This document shows positions 21,496 to 32,700 of a DNA stretch of 64,000 nt, in pieces; the stretch's first letter is position 1; every line of letters starts with the position of its first letter. The notes below the pieces were generated by a model. It had not been told where the DNA came from. It saw nothing but the letters and a program-made list of their open reading frames with translations, and searched no databases. Location of the stretch: the NCBI RefSeq assembly GCF_002288925.2, contig NW_022098037.1:7684901-7748900 (forward strand). The letters run 5' to 3'. The translations under genes were made by a program, and so were the position numbers. Source of the stretch: Delphinapterus leucas. Lineage: Eukaryota > Chordata > Mammalia > Artiodactyla > Monodontidae.

Positions 21496-22074
21496 TCATA
21501 ATGTCTTCTTAACTCTTCAAAAACCACTAATAACTTTTATTATATTGTGAATAAGCTTCAAATAAGAGCTGTAATTTGGTTTCTTCTGGTCTTTATTTGG
21601 GCATCCCCCCAGTGGATTCTGAGCTCTGACCATAAGAGTCTATCGATCACACTTTCTCATCTCTCCCTTTTTCTGTTCAGTGACTGTCTACTCAGCCTGC
21701 AGGGCTCCATCAAGGTCTAGCTTCTTTGTAAAGTTTTTCTTTACTTCTCCAAGCAAAATTAATTACTCCCTTCTCTATGTTCTCTGAACATTTTAATTTG
21801 TGTCAAACAAAATTTCCTCTTTTTAACCATTCCTTTTTTCTAAACAGTTTTGACCTACAAAAATGACTTCGAATTGTTTGACCAAATATCTCTTTATGCC
21901 ATCGTATTGTACTTGGGGACAGGATCTGTCTGTCCCCTCCCCACCCTGCCTTCAGGATATAAGGTTCGTAACAGTTAACCATAATAAGGGTTGGACTTCC
22001 GAGCACTCTCTATGGGGCAAGACTGATCTAAACACTTTCCGTGAAAGAACTTTTAATTCTCAGAGCAACCCTGT
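21496..22074. other. Mostly unassigned sequence, possible L2 fragment at 21640-21830
   Basis: The stretch 'cagggctccatcaaggtctagcttc...aaagtttttctttacttctcc' has the feel of an L2 3' region, but the match is weak. Nothing else is recognised. Confidence 0.3.
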
Positions 22075-22210
22075 AAGAGTTGCATATATATGCATTATAC
22101 ATAAAAATATTATATATTATAATAATTATATATTATGTATAAATATTACATAATATATAAAACAATATTATATATACTATGATGCAGTATATTATACAAT
22201 ATTATGTATA
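22075..22210. repeat. AT-rich low-complexity tract
   Basis: An almost pure A/T stretch of 'tatata' and 'taatta' words, about 135 bp long. Confidence 0.9.
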
Positions 22211-22464
22211 AGCTAAGGTGCTCCCAGGTATTATGGTTGTAGGCACCAAGAAAACTGAAGCTCAGCTCTTGCGCTTACGGAGATCATGGCCCTGCAGGAG
22301 ACTCTCAAAGAACACAGCAGTGATAATGATAACGAAGAGTGATTGCTGGACTCCAGCGATGAGCCTTAGGGGAGGCATGAATGGCCTGCTGAGCACCTGG
22401 CAGAAAGGAGGAGGTGACGGAAGAGCCAGCCCAGTCCTCCAGGAGGGGAGGGGAGGGGTAAAAT

Positions 22465-22615
22465 TATCCAAGTGAATAGGTATTCCAGGTCAGCGCAGTT
22501 GTGTTCCAGGCCTACGGAGCAGCTTATGCAAAGGTCCTGAGTGGGGGCGGGGTGGGAGGGGAGGAGCAAAGCAGCCGGTGAGAGTTCAGAGCCCAGCAGA
22601 GCGGAGCGGGGTAGG
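22465..22615 (-). mobile_element. Possible L2 fragment, minus strand, G-rich
   Basis: 'tattccaggtcagcgcag' and 'tatgcaaaggtcctgagtggg' match antisense L2. The G-rich run at 22543-22563 could form a G-quadruplex. Confidence 0.5.
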
Positions 22616-22619
22616 ACTG

Positions 22620-22845
22620 GGGGCCGTGGGACCAGTGGCCTGGATTTGAACCCCAGCTCTATCACTTACTACCTTAGTGGCCTTGGGTAGATTTCTTAAC
22701 CTCCTTGTGCCTCAGCTTTCTCGCCCGTAAAATGAGTGTCGTAACAGTACCTGCCTGGTGGGGTTGGAAGGAAGATCACCTGAGTTAATACTTGTAAAGC
22801 CCTTAGAACAGTGCCTGGTTTATAGAAAATGCTTAAAAATGGTTC
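22620..22845 (+). mobile_element. MIR SINE, nearly full length
   Basis: Strong plus-strand MIR: 'cctggatttgaaccccagct', 'ggccttgggtagatttctta', 'cctccttgtgcctcagcttt', 'gtaacagtacctgcctggtg' and 'cccttagaacagtgcctggt'. Confidence 0.95.
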
Positions 22846-22969
22846 TTGGGTAACTAATTTTCCTTTGTTTAGAGTTAAGGAAAGAAAAGTTTTGCTTCAG
22901 AAAAGGTAGAAGTTTATGATTAGAGCCCGTAATTGGGTTCTCATAATTATAAAATAATTAGAATAATAG

Positions 22970-23185
22970 CCATCGCATATTTATTGTGTGATTAACAAGC
23001 GTCCCGTGGCATGCTAACCTCGAAACAACGTTGGAAGAACAGTACTGATGTCATTTTACTCATGAGTTCACTGAGGCATAGAGAGGTGAGATAACACTCC
23101 CACACTTTGAACAAGTAGCAGAGACAGGTTTTTTTAAACCAGGCATTTGCTTCCAGAATCCTTGAGCTGAGCCACCATGCTGTAA
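22970..23185 (-). mobile_element. MIR SINE, minus strand
   Basis: 'gccatcgcatatttattgtg', 'gatgtcattttactcatgag', 'cactgaggcatagagaggtg' and 'acaagtagcagagacagg' follow antisense MIR order. Confidence 0.8.
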
Positions 23186-23789
23186 TGCCTTTTTGCTTTG
23201 CAAGATTTAAAATGAAAGTGAGATGTGTTGGGGCCGAGATCATTCATGGTTTAATGGGGCTATTTCAAAACAAAAACAAGAATACAAAGGAATGAATAGA
23301 TGCTTATATGATGTATTCTTGTTGGTTTCTATTGCTTCAGGCTTTTTTCAGTGAACTGATGATGCCCCAGTCCCCCTGAGAAAAATCAGTAAGACCTCAC
23401 ATAGAGCTAAAAGTGGCTCCCTTGAGATGCTCAAGAAATAATGATCAAGCCAAAAAAAAAAAAAAGAAAAAAGAAAATTAAAAATACAAAGAAATAATCG
23501 GTGGAGTTTTCTCTCTGCCTCATCTTTCACCTTCTCCTTTAAAATTTTAACCCAAGCCAAAGATTTCATTTAAGGTTTTGATTGCAGCCTTCAAAAGAAA
23601 ATATTTTTAAAAGAAAAAATCATAAAACACTGTCACTGGTAGAATTATACATAATTTTAGAAAACAAAGCAGTAGGGTGTGGCTTCAGAACTAAAGATTT
23701 TGGAAGCTTATGACAGTGAACCTACATGAGACTTTCAAGAACATCCAATGGTGAAAAAGTTACGGGCAAGGACCTTCTTTGAAACTTGT
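23186..23789. other. Unassigned sequence with an A-rich tract
   Basis: The A/G run at 23451-23490 may be a decayed retroposon tail, but I see no body next to it that I can name. Confidence 0.35.
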
Positions 23790-23955
23790 GAACTTAGGTA
23801 ACTTATTTAACTTCTCTGTGCATCAGATTCCCTTATCTCATGAATGGGGATGATAATAATGCTTGCCACAAAGGTGATGACATGAAGAGTAGGTGAGTTA
23901 ATTCATGAGAAATGCTTCCTACGATGCCTGGCAGACAGTCAGTGCACAGAGTTAC
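23790..23955 (+). mobile_element. MIR SINE
   Basis: 'ttaggtaacttatttaactt', 'ctctgtgcatcagattccct', 'aatggggatgataataatgc', then 'gatgcctggcagacagtcag'. Confidence 0.85.
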
Positions 23956-25494
23956 TTTCCTGGGGTCATCCAACAAGCTAATGTCCGAAAACAGAATTCT
24001 CACCCCCAGTCCTGTTTTCCAGGCAAGCTGTTGTTTTTTTAAACAACAGATTATTGTGAACACTCTCAACATAACTGATATTGAGTTCCAGGGTTTGTGT
24101 TGCTTCTAGGAACTGAATTCATATTCATTTCCTCTGATTCCCTTTTCTTCCAGTATTGTAATATCAACTCCTTAGATAGAAAGCCCTTTGATAAATTTCT
24201 GAGCAAAAATCATAATCTTAGGTCAAAGCTAGGCAGCTGAATTTATGGTATGTATCCTTTTAAAAATTATAATTATTTTAACTTTACAGAAAAGAAAAAA
24301 GCAACACCTGATGTTAAAACTCAAACATGTGTTTGTTTTTAGCTAAAAAATCCAAACAGAATTACCGACGTATTAAAAATCTTCAGAAATTGTTGCAGAG
24401 GGAGCTATTAAAGTGACAGTGATGCTGGCATCTGAAAGTGATATAATTGCAAGGCTTAAAATTTAGCATCTTTTTGTTTTTGAAATTAAACCATTATATA
24501 AAGACACAGACTCAAGTTACCTACAGCTCACAGAGTCAGAAGCAGGAAAACTTGTCTCTTGCTCATTTTATGTTATGGAGTACAAGGTTAATTTGAGAAA
24601 TTTTGTCACGGGTTGGGGAGACATGGCCATTCCTCCCGTCTTTCTCTTCTAGCCTGGCTGAGGGGCTTAGGAGAGATTCACAGTGGAGGGAATAAGGATT
24701 TGGAGGCTATAACTGTATTATGAGAAAAAGCATGTAATTCGAAGAGGTCATCAGGAAATCATTTCCCAAGGAGGGCCCTTGTCTTTGAAATCCGTTCTCA
24801 CTCCTGGTCTAACAAAGCCCTAGTTCATTGAACCTCAAAGGATGATCTTAAGCAGCTGGTTTTGGCTGGCCCGCTTTGATGGCTGGGGTGTTTGAACTGC
24901 AGTGGGGGTTAAAACGGTCTAGTTCAGTTTAATTATTTGTGTATCTGCTCAGGATTCCTCTCAAGGAAGAATGGGCTTCAGCCTGTGGGAAATGAACATC
25001 TCTCTGTGAGTAATATAGGGTCTTAGGCGAAATGAAATACCTTTTTCGGGAGCTCAAGTTAATGTTTTGGCAAATTAGTTCATCCTATAACTTGGTGCTT
25101 CTGCGGTCCATTTGGTTTGAGGGAGAAGAATCTACACTTTCACATCTCTGTGCCTTTTACCTTCTGCAATCTAGAAGACCCCTCCACACCTTCACACTTT
25201 CCTAAATCCTGCCCTTTCTCCAGGCATTTCCGTCTGTAACCTTTCCAAATCATTTAACTTAAAAATTCAAAATTAAAATATGATTTTAACATCCCTTTGG
25301 TATCCTGGGGAAGGAGCAGAGGGACCAATGCCCTCTGGACTTGGCTTCATTTGAGAGAAGATTGTTAAAAGTATATTACAGGATGGAATTTTCTATTTTT
25401 AGCCTTGTCTTCAAGGAGAGAGGGTAATTTTCTTCTACAGTATATCCCTTCTTTTCTGGGCTAAAGAGTTGCTGAATTAGATATCACTAGATTC
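23956..25494. other. Unassigned sequence, about 1.5 kb
   Basis: One of the longer stretches in which I recognise no repeat. No open frame of note. It would be a reasonable place to look for conserved non-coding DNA by alignment. Confidence 0.4.
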
Positions 25495-25612
25495 TTCCAT
25501 TAGAATATAAGTTCCAAGAAGGCAAGGACTTGTCTATTTTATTGCTATATTAAGAATGCCTAGGACAGTGTCTGGCACAGAGTGGGTTCTCATTCATTTA
25601 AATGAGTAAATG
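25495..25612 (+). mobile_element. L2 LINE terminus
   Basis: 'agaatataagttccaagaag', 'gcaaggacttgtctatttta', 'cctaggacagtgtctggcac' and 'tcattcatttaaatgag' are the L2 3' end. Confidence 0.85.
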
Positions 25613-25800
25613 AATGACCCAGTGTATCAGTCAGGGTGGGCTGGGTTATGCTGCAATAACAGCAACCTTCAAATCTTAATGGTTTATTTCTCGTACATTG
25701 CAGGTCAGCTGGGAGCTTTGCTCCACTCCCCACCTCTCCTCTACAGAACCAAGGTTGACAAAGCAGCTTTCATCTCGAAGGTAGAGGAAAAGAGAGTTGT
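25613..25800. mobile_element. Unclassified ancient interspersed repeat
   Basis: 'cagtcagggtgggctgggtt' followed by 'tgctgcaataacagcaacc', 'atggtttatttctcgtacat' and 'gtcagctgggagctttgctc' is a motif series I associate with a common mammalian repeat, but I cannot name the family. Confidence 0.45.
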
Positions 25801-26824
25801 ACGTTTCTAAATTGCAAAAGAATATTCTGACCTGGAAGAGGTATGTGATCCTTTCACTTACAACTCAATGGGCAGAACTAGACACAGCACTTCCCAAACC
25901 ACATGGGAGTATGCTAGCAGTCTTACTGTGTGCTCCAAAAGTATTGGTAGCAGTAATGACTACTACACTGAGAGTGGTGAGGTTTTAACTGAAGTGTTTT
26001 GGGGGATCTTATCCCTTATTAGAATTTTGGTGAGGCCATGAGGCAGTTTCATTTCTCAGAGTGACTTTTAAAGTCATAAGTCAATTACTTTAAACAAGGG
26101 CAATATTACCCAGAGATGTGAAAATTGGTCCTTGGAGGGTGAAAACATTTACAACGTTTAGCTTTTCTAAGGGTCACACTACATAGACAGATATATAGTA
26201 TATGGTGGTATTTAAATGTCATAGTAGTGGCAATTAGGAAAAATGTTTATACAAGCTCCATAGGGATCAATAATGAAAAAAAGGTTAAAACATTGCTTTA
26301 AACCTATGTGATGTGAGCTTGTATCTGGACATCTTGTTGCTGGTGGTATTTCATGGGAGTTATGGCTCCCTATGGTTTGTGGTTTGTTTCTTCTGGTAAT
26401 GAAGAGATGATGCCTCCATTCCAGGCCACGTTCATTAAAGTGGTCCTTTCTTTCACTGTATCTGCTGTTCTCTAAAATGTCCTCACCTGTTGGTATAAAA
26501 GGCCTATAGAAAGGACATTACTAATATTAGTAGCAGTAGTAATTTCATAGTCAAGGCAAATATCCCCCCTCAGGACCACCATTTAGGATAACCAGTGCCA
26601 AATCAGATGGGCTCTTTGCTAAATAATGGACTGACTGGTATTCTTGTTCTGATATTTTTGGTCATGTGACTACGGAAATTTAAGTCTCAGACTCACATTG
26701 GCTAGTTAAACATTTGTTGACTTTCAGTGGAAAACCTTATTATAAAGAGAAGATAAAAGAAGCAAAATGTCCCTTTCTTATTTCTTACGAAACCAGGGTT
26801 GGAATTTTTGTTCCATCTATTTCA
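25801..26824. other. Unassigned sequence
   Basis: No gene or repeat that I can support in about 1 kb. Confidence 0.4.
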
Positions 26825-27050
26825 ATTGCACCTTGAGCACTTATTCACCATGGGCTCTTCTTCAAATTGAATAATTTCTTTGTGCCGTGGTTTCCTCATA
26901 GGTAAATAGGAAAAATAATAGTACCTACCTCATAAGGTTGTTGCAAATATTAAATGAAGTAATTACCGTATATATGTGTCTTGAACAGTGCCTGGTGTAT
27001 AGCTAGTCCCAGATAAATATTTGTTACTGCTAGCTATATTACATTATTAT
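26825..27050 (+). mobile_element. MIR SINE
   Basis: 'tttgtgccgtggtttcctca', 'aataatagtacctacctcat', 'aaggttgttgcaaatattaa' and 'gaacagtgcctggtgtatag' in plus-strand order. Confidence 0.9.
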
Positions 27051-27099
27051 TATTATCAATCCTCATACATGGTCCTCAGCCTTCTTTGGTATAAGTTTT

Positions 27100-27370
27100 C
27101 TCCCTCTTTCTGCAACTCTCTTTCTCCTAGCTCCAGAGCTTTGATTAGGTATGCGTGTGTGACTCAATGAGCTCTAAATGGAAGTCACTGAATGGGACTT
27201 CAGGGAAAGCTACTTCAAAGAACTGTACCCAGAAAGCTTCTTCTACTTACCAGCTGAAATGCAGATGGACTTTATTCCTGTTGGTGCAGCAGCCACCTTG
27301 TGATCATCAGGCAACAACAATGATACTGTTACTTTAAGGGTAGTGCAGCAGAAGGATAGAAAGAAGTTAA
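27100..27370 (+). mobile_element. LTR-like ancient repeat (probable MaLR type)
   Basis: 'gacttcagggaaagctactt' (27199), 'agcagccaccttgtgatcat' (27289) and 'cagcagaaggatagaaagaag' (27346) follow a mammalian LTR-type consensus that I recall. Diverged; boundaries approximate. Confidence 0.45.
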
Positions 27371-27719
27371 ATCTATGACAGCATTGTTAGGCAACTACAT
27401 CACCCTAGACAAAATTCCTCCTGCTTCTTGGTATGTGAAAAAAGCACATGCTTATGTGTTGAAGACACTGTTTTCTGTTGCTTGCAGCAGAAAGAAGGCA
27501 TTTTAAGTTGATACACTATTTTTACCTATTTGAAAATGTGTGTGTAAATCTGGACACTTTATAAAAATGAAAAAAATGTATACATTTATAAATTACTGGT
27601 AAGAGGCACATTACTGGAACACGGTAGGGGTAAAATAAGTTTTTGAATTTCTTTACCCCAAAATTATAAAATACAAGGGTCACTCCATATGACACTAGGC
27701 AAATAACAACTTGTCCATA
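27371..27719. other. Unassigned AT-rich sequence
   Basis: Nothing recognised. Confidence 0.35.
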
Positions 27720-29985
27720 TTACTATTTTTTAAATATTATTTATTTAATTTAATTTTTTTACAGCATGGCTGAGATATAATTGACATATAACATTGTGTA
27801 AGTTTAAGATGTACAAGGTAATGATTTGATATATATGTATACAGTCATGCCTCATTATCCACAGGGTATTGGTTCTGGGAGCTCCCACAGATAGCAAAAT
27901 TCATCAATGCTTAAGTCCTTATATAAAATAGTGTAGTGCAGTCAAGCCCTCCATGTTCCCAATCCCCAATCTGGGGTTGGTTGAATCCGTGGGTGTGGAA
28001 CCTACAGATACAGAGGGCTGACTGTATATCGAGAAATGATTACCACAATAAGGTTAGTTAACACATCCATCAACTCACGTAGTTACAATTTGTGTGTGTG
28101 TGTGGTTGGGGGGTGGGTGGTGAGAACTTTTAAGATCTACTCTCTTAGCAACTTTCAGATATATAATAAAGTAATTGTTAATTATAGTCACCATGCTATA
28201 CATTACATCCCTAAAAATTATTCAGCTTAAAACTGGAAGAGTGTACCCAATGACCGCCTTCATCCGTTTCCCTCCCCTAATCCCACCCTCGCCCTGGCAA
28301 CCACCAATCTTTTTTGTTTCTATAAGTTTGGGTTTTTTTAGATTCCAAATATAAGTGAGAGTATACAGTATTTGTCGTTCTCTGTCTGATTTATTTCACT
28401 TAGAATAGTGCCTTCAAGGTCCATTCATCTTGTTGCAAATGACAGGATTTTCTTCTTTTTTATGGCTGAATAATATCCCATTGTGTATACATACCACATA
28501 TTCTTTATCCATTCATCTGTTGATGGGAACTTAGGTTGTTTCCATGTGTTGGCTATTGTAAATAGTGCTGCAGTAAACATGGGGGTGCAGGTATCTCTTT
28601 GAGATAGTGATTTCATTTCCTTCAGATGCATAGTCAGAAGTGGAATTGCTGGATCATATGGTGGTTCTATTTTTAATTTTTGGAAGAATCTTTGTACTGT
28701 TTCCCATAGTGGCTGTACCAATTTACATTCTCACCAACACTGTACAAGGGTTCCCTTTTCTCCACATCTTCACCAGCCTTTTTTATCTGTCTTTTTGTTA
28801 GTAGCCATTCTAACAGGTGTGAAGTGATATCTCATTGATGTTCATTCCCCTGATGATATGCCAACAAATTGGAAAATCTAGAAGAAATGGATAAATTCCT
28901 ACAAATATACAACCAACAAAGACTGAATCATAAAGAAATAGAAAATCTGAGCAGACCATAACAAGTAAGGAGATTGAATCAGTAATCACAAACCTCCCCA
29001 AAAGAAACCCAGGGCCAGATGGTTTCATTGGTGAATTCTGTCAAACATTTAAAGAAGAATTAATGCAATCCTTCTCAAAATCTTCCCAAAAAAATGCATA
29101 GAAGAAGGTAATTCTAATTTCATTTTACAAGGCCAGCATTACTTTCATCCCAAAGCCAGATAAGAAAAATATAAGAAAAGAAAACTATAGGTCAATATCT
29201 ATGATGAATATAGATGCAAAAATTCTCAAAAAATACAATAAACAGAATTCAACAGCACATTAAAAAGCTCATACACCATGATCAAATGGGATTCATCTCT
29301 GGGATGCAAGCATGTTTCAACATACACAGATCAATAAGTGCGATACACCACATTAATAGAATGAAAGACAGAAGTCATATGAGCATCTCAATAGAGGAAT
29401 AAAAAACATTCTATAAAATTCAACATCCTTTTATGATTAAAAACTCTCAGCAACTTGGGTATAGAAGGAACGTACCTCAACATAATCAAAGTCAAATATG
29501 ACAAGCCCACGGCTAACATCCTTCTCAATGGTGAATGGTTGAAAGCTTTTCTTCTAAGATCAAGAATAGGACAAGGGTGCCCACTCTCACCACTCCTATA
29601 TAACATAGTACTGGTAGTCCGAGTCAAAGCAATCAGGCAAGAAAAAGAAATAAAAACCCTCCCAATGGGAAAGAAAGAAATATAATTGTCTTTTTTGGCA
29701 GATGACGTGATCTTATACATAGAAAATCCTACAGACTCTACTAAAAACTATTAGAATAAAGTAATTCAGTACAGTTTTGGGATTCAAAATCAAAATACAA
29801 AAATCAGTTGTGTTTTTGTACACTAACAACAAAATCATCTGAAAAAGAAATAAAGAAAACGATCCACTTACAATAACATCAAAAACAATAAAACACTTAG
29901 GAATAAATTTAACCAAAGAGGTGAAAGATCTATACACTGAAAACTATAAGACATTGATGAAAGAAACTGAAGAAAACACAAATCC
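27720..29985 (-). mobile_element. L1 LINE, 5'-inverted, with reverse-transcriptase remnant
   Basis: From 27720 to about 28857 this is antisense L1: 3' UTR ('gagatataattgacatataa'), interrupted by a MER2, then the ORF2 C-terminal part. The minus frame at 28425-28721 includes residues '[10 protein letters not shown]' and 'YYSAIKKKK'. At about 28857 the orientation flips. From there to about 29985 it is sense ORF2: 'PGPDGF' near 29009 and a palm-domain 'LADDVILY' near 29698, where the usual Phe before Ala-Asp-Asp is Leu. Several stops break the frame. The inverted part covers the reverse transcriptase; the ORF2 segment between the two parts is missing. Confidence 0.93.
27842..28024 (+). mobile_element. 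MER2-like Tigger-derived transposon nested in the L1 3' UTR
   Basis: It begins 'cagtcatgcctcattatcc', has 'cttatataaaatagtgtag' in the middle, and ends 'cagagggctgactg'. TA dinucleotides flank both ends (27840-27841 and 28025-28026), the target duplication of this superfamily. It is shortened internally to about 183 bp. Confidence 0.9.
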
Positions 29986-30844
29986 TAGACCTCCTGCTCA
30001 CAGCGCAGTTTTAAGGGAGGCTGGAGAGATGGGATCTGTTTTCTATACTGGGAAGTGGACATTACCTCCCATGAAAACTCATATATGGAAGGGCTTTTTC
30101 CAAACTTTGGAAGGGAATTCAAATATCAGCCAGCCAAAAAGAATGATTCTGCACAACCAAGCAGCAGAGTCAGAATTCAAAACCAGATCTCTCCAACAAA
30201 TAGTCCATACTTTCAAACACCATACTGAAAGTCTCAGAATTTGTAGTCAGGAATCGAGATCCCACATTTTTAAGATAACAGGGCTCCCATCTGGTGAATC
30301 CAAGGGGATGAAAACACTATCATGTGTGTGTTTTTCTAAGTCATTTTCCCCTTCTTTCTCTTTCGAGGTTTCTTCAAGGATCTGATGGCATTCCCATGGG
30401 GTGGATTTATCAAGAGGAGGCTTTATTTTTTTTGACAGCTACACTGACAGCTGTATAAATTGTAGCCATGAAGTGGTATATCTGTTGAGGATGTATTCCT
30501 AGAACAGGCAGATATGCAGGCATGAAATCAGCTTTGGAACATGAATCATTAGGATGATTCCCTTATCCACATCCCCTTACCCCTCCAATGGGTTTCTACA
30601 CAAATAATGAATCTTGGCTGAACTGATCAGTTGCTTTCTGCACTTACTTATTCATGTGTCTCCTCATCTTTTGGGAAGGAGTGGGAAATCTGGTTGATAA
30701 GAACCTAGGCCATTTTGTTTTTACTGATGGGTGGAGTCACCATCAAAGGTTCTTAACCATGCTCTGTTTCTTATTGCTGCTGCAGTAACCACTTGCAGCC
30801 TCTGACCCTTGTTTCCTATCTCCATGTGTACAGCACAGAGGTCT
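29986..30844. other. Unassigned sequence
   Basis: A 154-codon plus frame (29921-30385) begins inside L1 ORF2 sequence and then runs on through unrecognised DNA. Only about the first 21 residues are L1. I take the rest as a chance frame. A T run lies at 30424-30434. Confidence 0.4.
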
Positions 30845-31005
30845 GGGGGAGATCACCTAGCCTCCCTGAGCCTCAGTTTCCCCAACTATGAGGTGGGGCT
30901 AATACTATCTTCCTCATAGACACAAAGCCTCAGTCAGGACTGAAAGATACTCTGTGTGTTAAAAGTGTTACCTGGCTAGGCCCATAGTAGATCCTCAAAC
31001 CATAT
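30845..31005 (+). mobile_element. MIR SINE
   Basis: 'agatcacctagcctccctga', 'gcctcagtttccccaactat', 'gaggtggggctaatactatc' and 'taggcccatagtagatcctc' follow MIR order. Confidence 0.85.
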
Positions 31006-31139
31006 GAGCTGAAAAGGAATCGTAGAAAAGACAGGGGCTGTTTACATTTTAAGTTAAAAATAGCTTGTTGAAAAGGGTAAAATAGAAAATCAGTGTAGGT
31101 CCTAATTTGTTGCGTTTAGGAAAGACAGTTTATTTAATT

Positions 31140-31365
31140 GAATGTCATTTCTTCCTCCTTAACAGTAGCTATTATTGAGGATTTACCCTGTGTAAGATAC
31201 TTTACCAACATGATCACATTTAACCCTCACCAAAAAAACCCTTTGAATTCAGTGCTCTCATAAGTGGTCTCATTCTATAGATGAGAAAACTGATGAGAAA
31301 ATCTAGAGAAGTAGTTAAGTGGCAGGACTGGGATTGGACTGGGGCCTGTCCAGCTCCAGAATTAG
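31140..31365 (-). mobile_element. MIR SINE, minus strand
   Basis: 'agctattattgaggatttac', 'agatactttaccaacatgat', 'tctcattctatagatgagaa' and 'ggcaggactgggattggact' follow antisense MIR order. Confidence 0.9.
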
Positions 31366-31389
31366 CATTTGTAACCATGGTTCTCTTAG

Positions 31390-31455
31390 GTGGGTACAAA
31401 GGAAAGTTGGCTCAGTCCCCACCATCACATGATTGCACTTCCCCAAACGGTGGAG
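31390..31455 (+). other. Candidate small exon A (not recognised)
   Basis: Exon-like 66-bp segment just downstream of a MIR. It is preceded by 'ccatggttctcttag', a moderate acceptor, and followed by 'gtgagtgag' after 'ggtggag', a strong donor. The frame that starts with two bases of a split codon is open for 21 full codons and ends with one base over (phase 1 in, phase 1 out), which fits candidate exon B. It encodes a Gly/Ser/Pro-rich stretch that I do not recognise. It could equally be a chance pair of splice-like sites. Confidence 0.25.
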
Positions 31456-31710
31456 GTGAGTGAGTGAAAGTTACTTTCCCTTTGAGCAAGTGGATCCTAA
31501 TTCAAACCCAAGTCTGTAAGCTGCCACACCTGGAATCTGTGATGCTGAGTAATATTGCCGTCCTAGGTTCTGTGTAGCTTGTCTGCATGGGTGGATGTGT
31601 TCCAAATTCCGGCACAGAGGTCAGATGGGGCACTAACTGCTGAGGCCGTCTGGATATGAATTGACACCCCATACCCGGTCAGGATGCCTCATTTTGTTTA
31701 CTCTTCTCAG

Positions 31711-31944
31711 TTGGCTACGCAAGTGGTAATGAAAGTGCTGAGGGGCCTGGTTTCATCTGGAGAGCCTGGGCTGAGCGGGATACCTATTCGGGGAACAAAG
31801 TTCTGTTGAATAAGCAAGCTGTGTTTCAAGAGAACCATCCAGCTCAAAAACAGGCCACATGTTCCGAATCTGATCTCTTGGCAATGGGGGCTCCCAGCAT
31901 TATTGTTATTACGATATATTCTGACCCTTTCTTCACAAAGCCAG
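31711..31944 (+). other. Candidate internal exon B (not recognised)
   Basis: A 234-bp segment with near-consensus splice sites: 'ttttgtttactcttctcag' before it (pyrimidine tract plus CAG) and 'ccag|gtaagt' at its end. The phase 1-1 frame is open for all 77 full codons. It holds an Ile/Val-rich patch (IIVITIY) and no motif that I know. The first stop in this frame comes right after the donor, at 31953. No repeat is recognised here. Against it: the minus strand is also open over this region (143 codons, 31707-32138), so lack of stops may be compositional. No start, no further exons and no homologue are known to me. Confidence 0.35.
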
Positions 31945-32309
31945 GTAAGTTCCCTTGAAAAGAAATCATGGTGTTGGCACTGGATGTCATTTCCAGTAGC
32001 AGTTCTTCTGGTACTGGCTACAGGAACCGAGTGGTAAGATATACTCACACGAAAGGGATCCTGGTAGGGGTGTGAGAATGGGGAGGTGTAGGGAACGTTA
32101 TAACTGCAGGGCCAGCACACGCCTGCCACAGACAACACTCAGCTATCATGACTGTACACAGTGGTCCTGACAGGGAAGGATCTGCACGGCTAGGGAGGAA
32201 TTGTACGCTGTGTGTATTTGTGTGTGTGTGTTGGTGTGGTGATGGTGGTGCGCTCTAATTAGACTCTCTTTTAGCGGGAGTCTAGACCCCAGAGTTCATC
32301 CTGTGAAGG
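31945..32309. other. Unassigned sequence with a short (TG)n run
   Basis: Mixed TG repeats occupy about 32211-32250. Nothing else is recognised. Confidence 0.4.
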
Positions 32310-32700
32310 ACAAAGATATCAACAAGGTGCAGTTCCTGCCCTCAGGAGACTTAGAGTCCAGGGCCTAGAGAGGAATTAAATGACAGCTGGGAGGAGCGAA
32401 AGATTCTTTTCAGCTGGGGGGCTGTGACATTTGAATCGGGTATTAGGGTGGATGTAGGGTTGGGACACATAGGACGTGGGTGCAGGGGGCGGCCTTCAAA
32501 AGAACAGTGTGACAAGTTGTAAAGGGACATGAACTGGCTGACTGTGTATTGAAGCAAAGGGTATGCAAAGAAAAGTAGTAAGGAATAAGGTTGGAGATAG
32601 TGAGACCTTGAATCGCAATTCGCATTTCACTCTGCCGAAGGTCGTGTGAGTGCGTGATGTGGCCAGAGTATGTTTCAGGTAAATTAATCTGGTAAGAATA
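32310..32700 (-). mobile_element. L2-like LINE, minus strand
   Basis: 'ggtgcagttcctgccctcag', 'gagacttagagtccagggcc', 'ctgtgacatttgaatcgggt' and 'gtatgcaaagaaaagtagta' follow the antisense L2 (or related CR1-like) body. Diverged. Confidence 0.55.

Noticed and set aside
26455..26480. Minus-strand donor-like site (reverse complement of 'ctcacctgttgg')
   Set aside because: The only near acceptor would give a 17-base exon with no support.
28425..29720. Reverse-transcriptase-like protein as an active gene or domesticated protein
   Set aside because: The two parts lie in opposite orientation, the frame is broken by stops, and the palm motif is altered. It is a dead L1 copy.
29986..30385. Continuation of an L1 frame as a fusion protein
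   Set aside because: The frame simply happens to stay open after the L1 edge. No splice site or known domain supports it.
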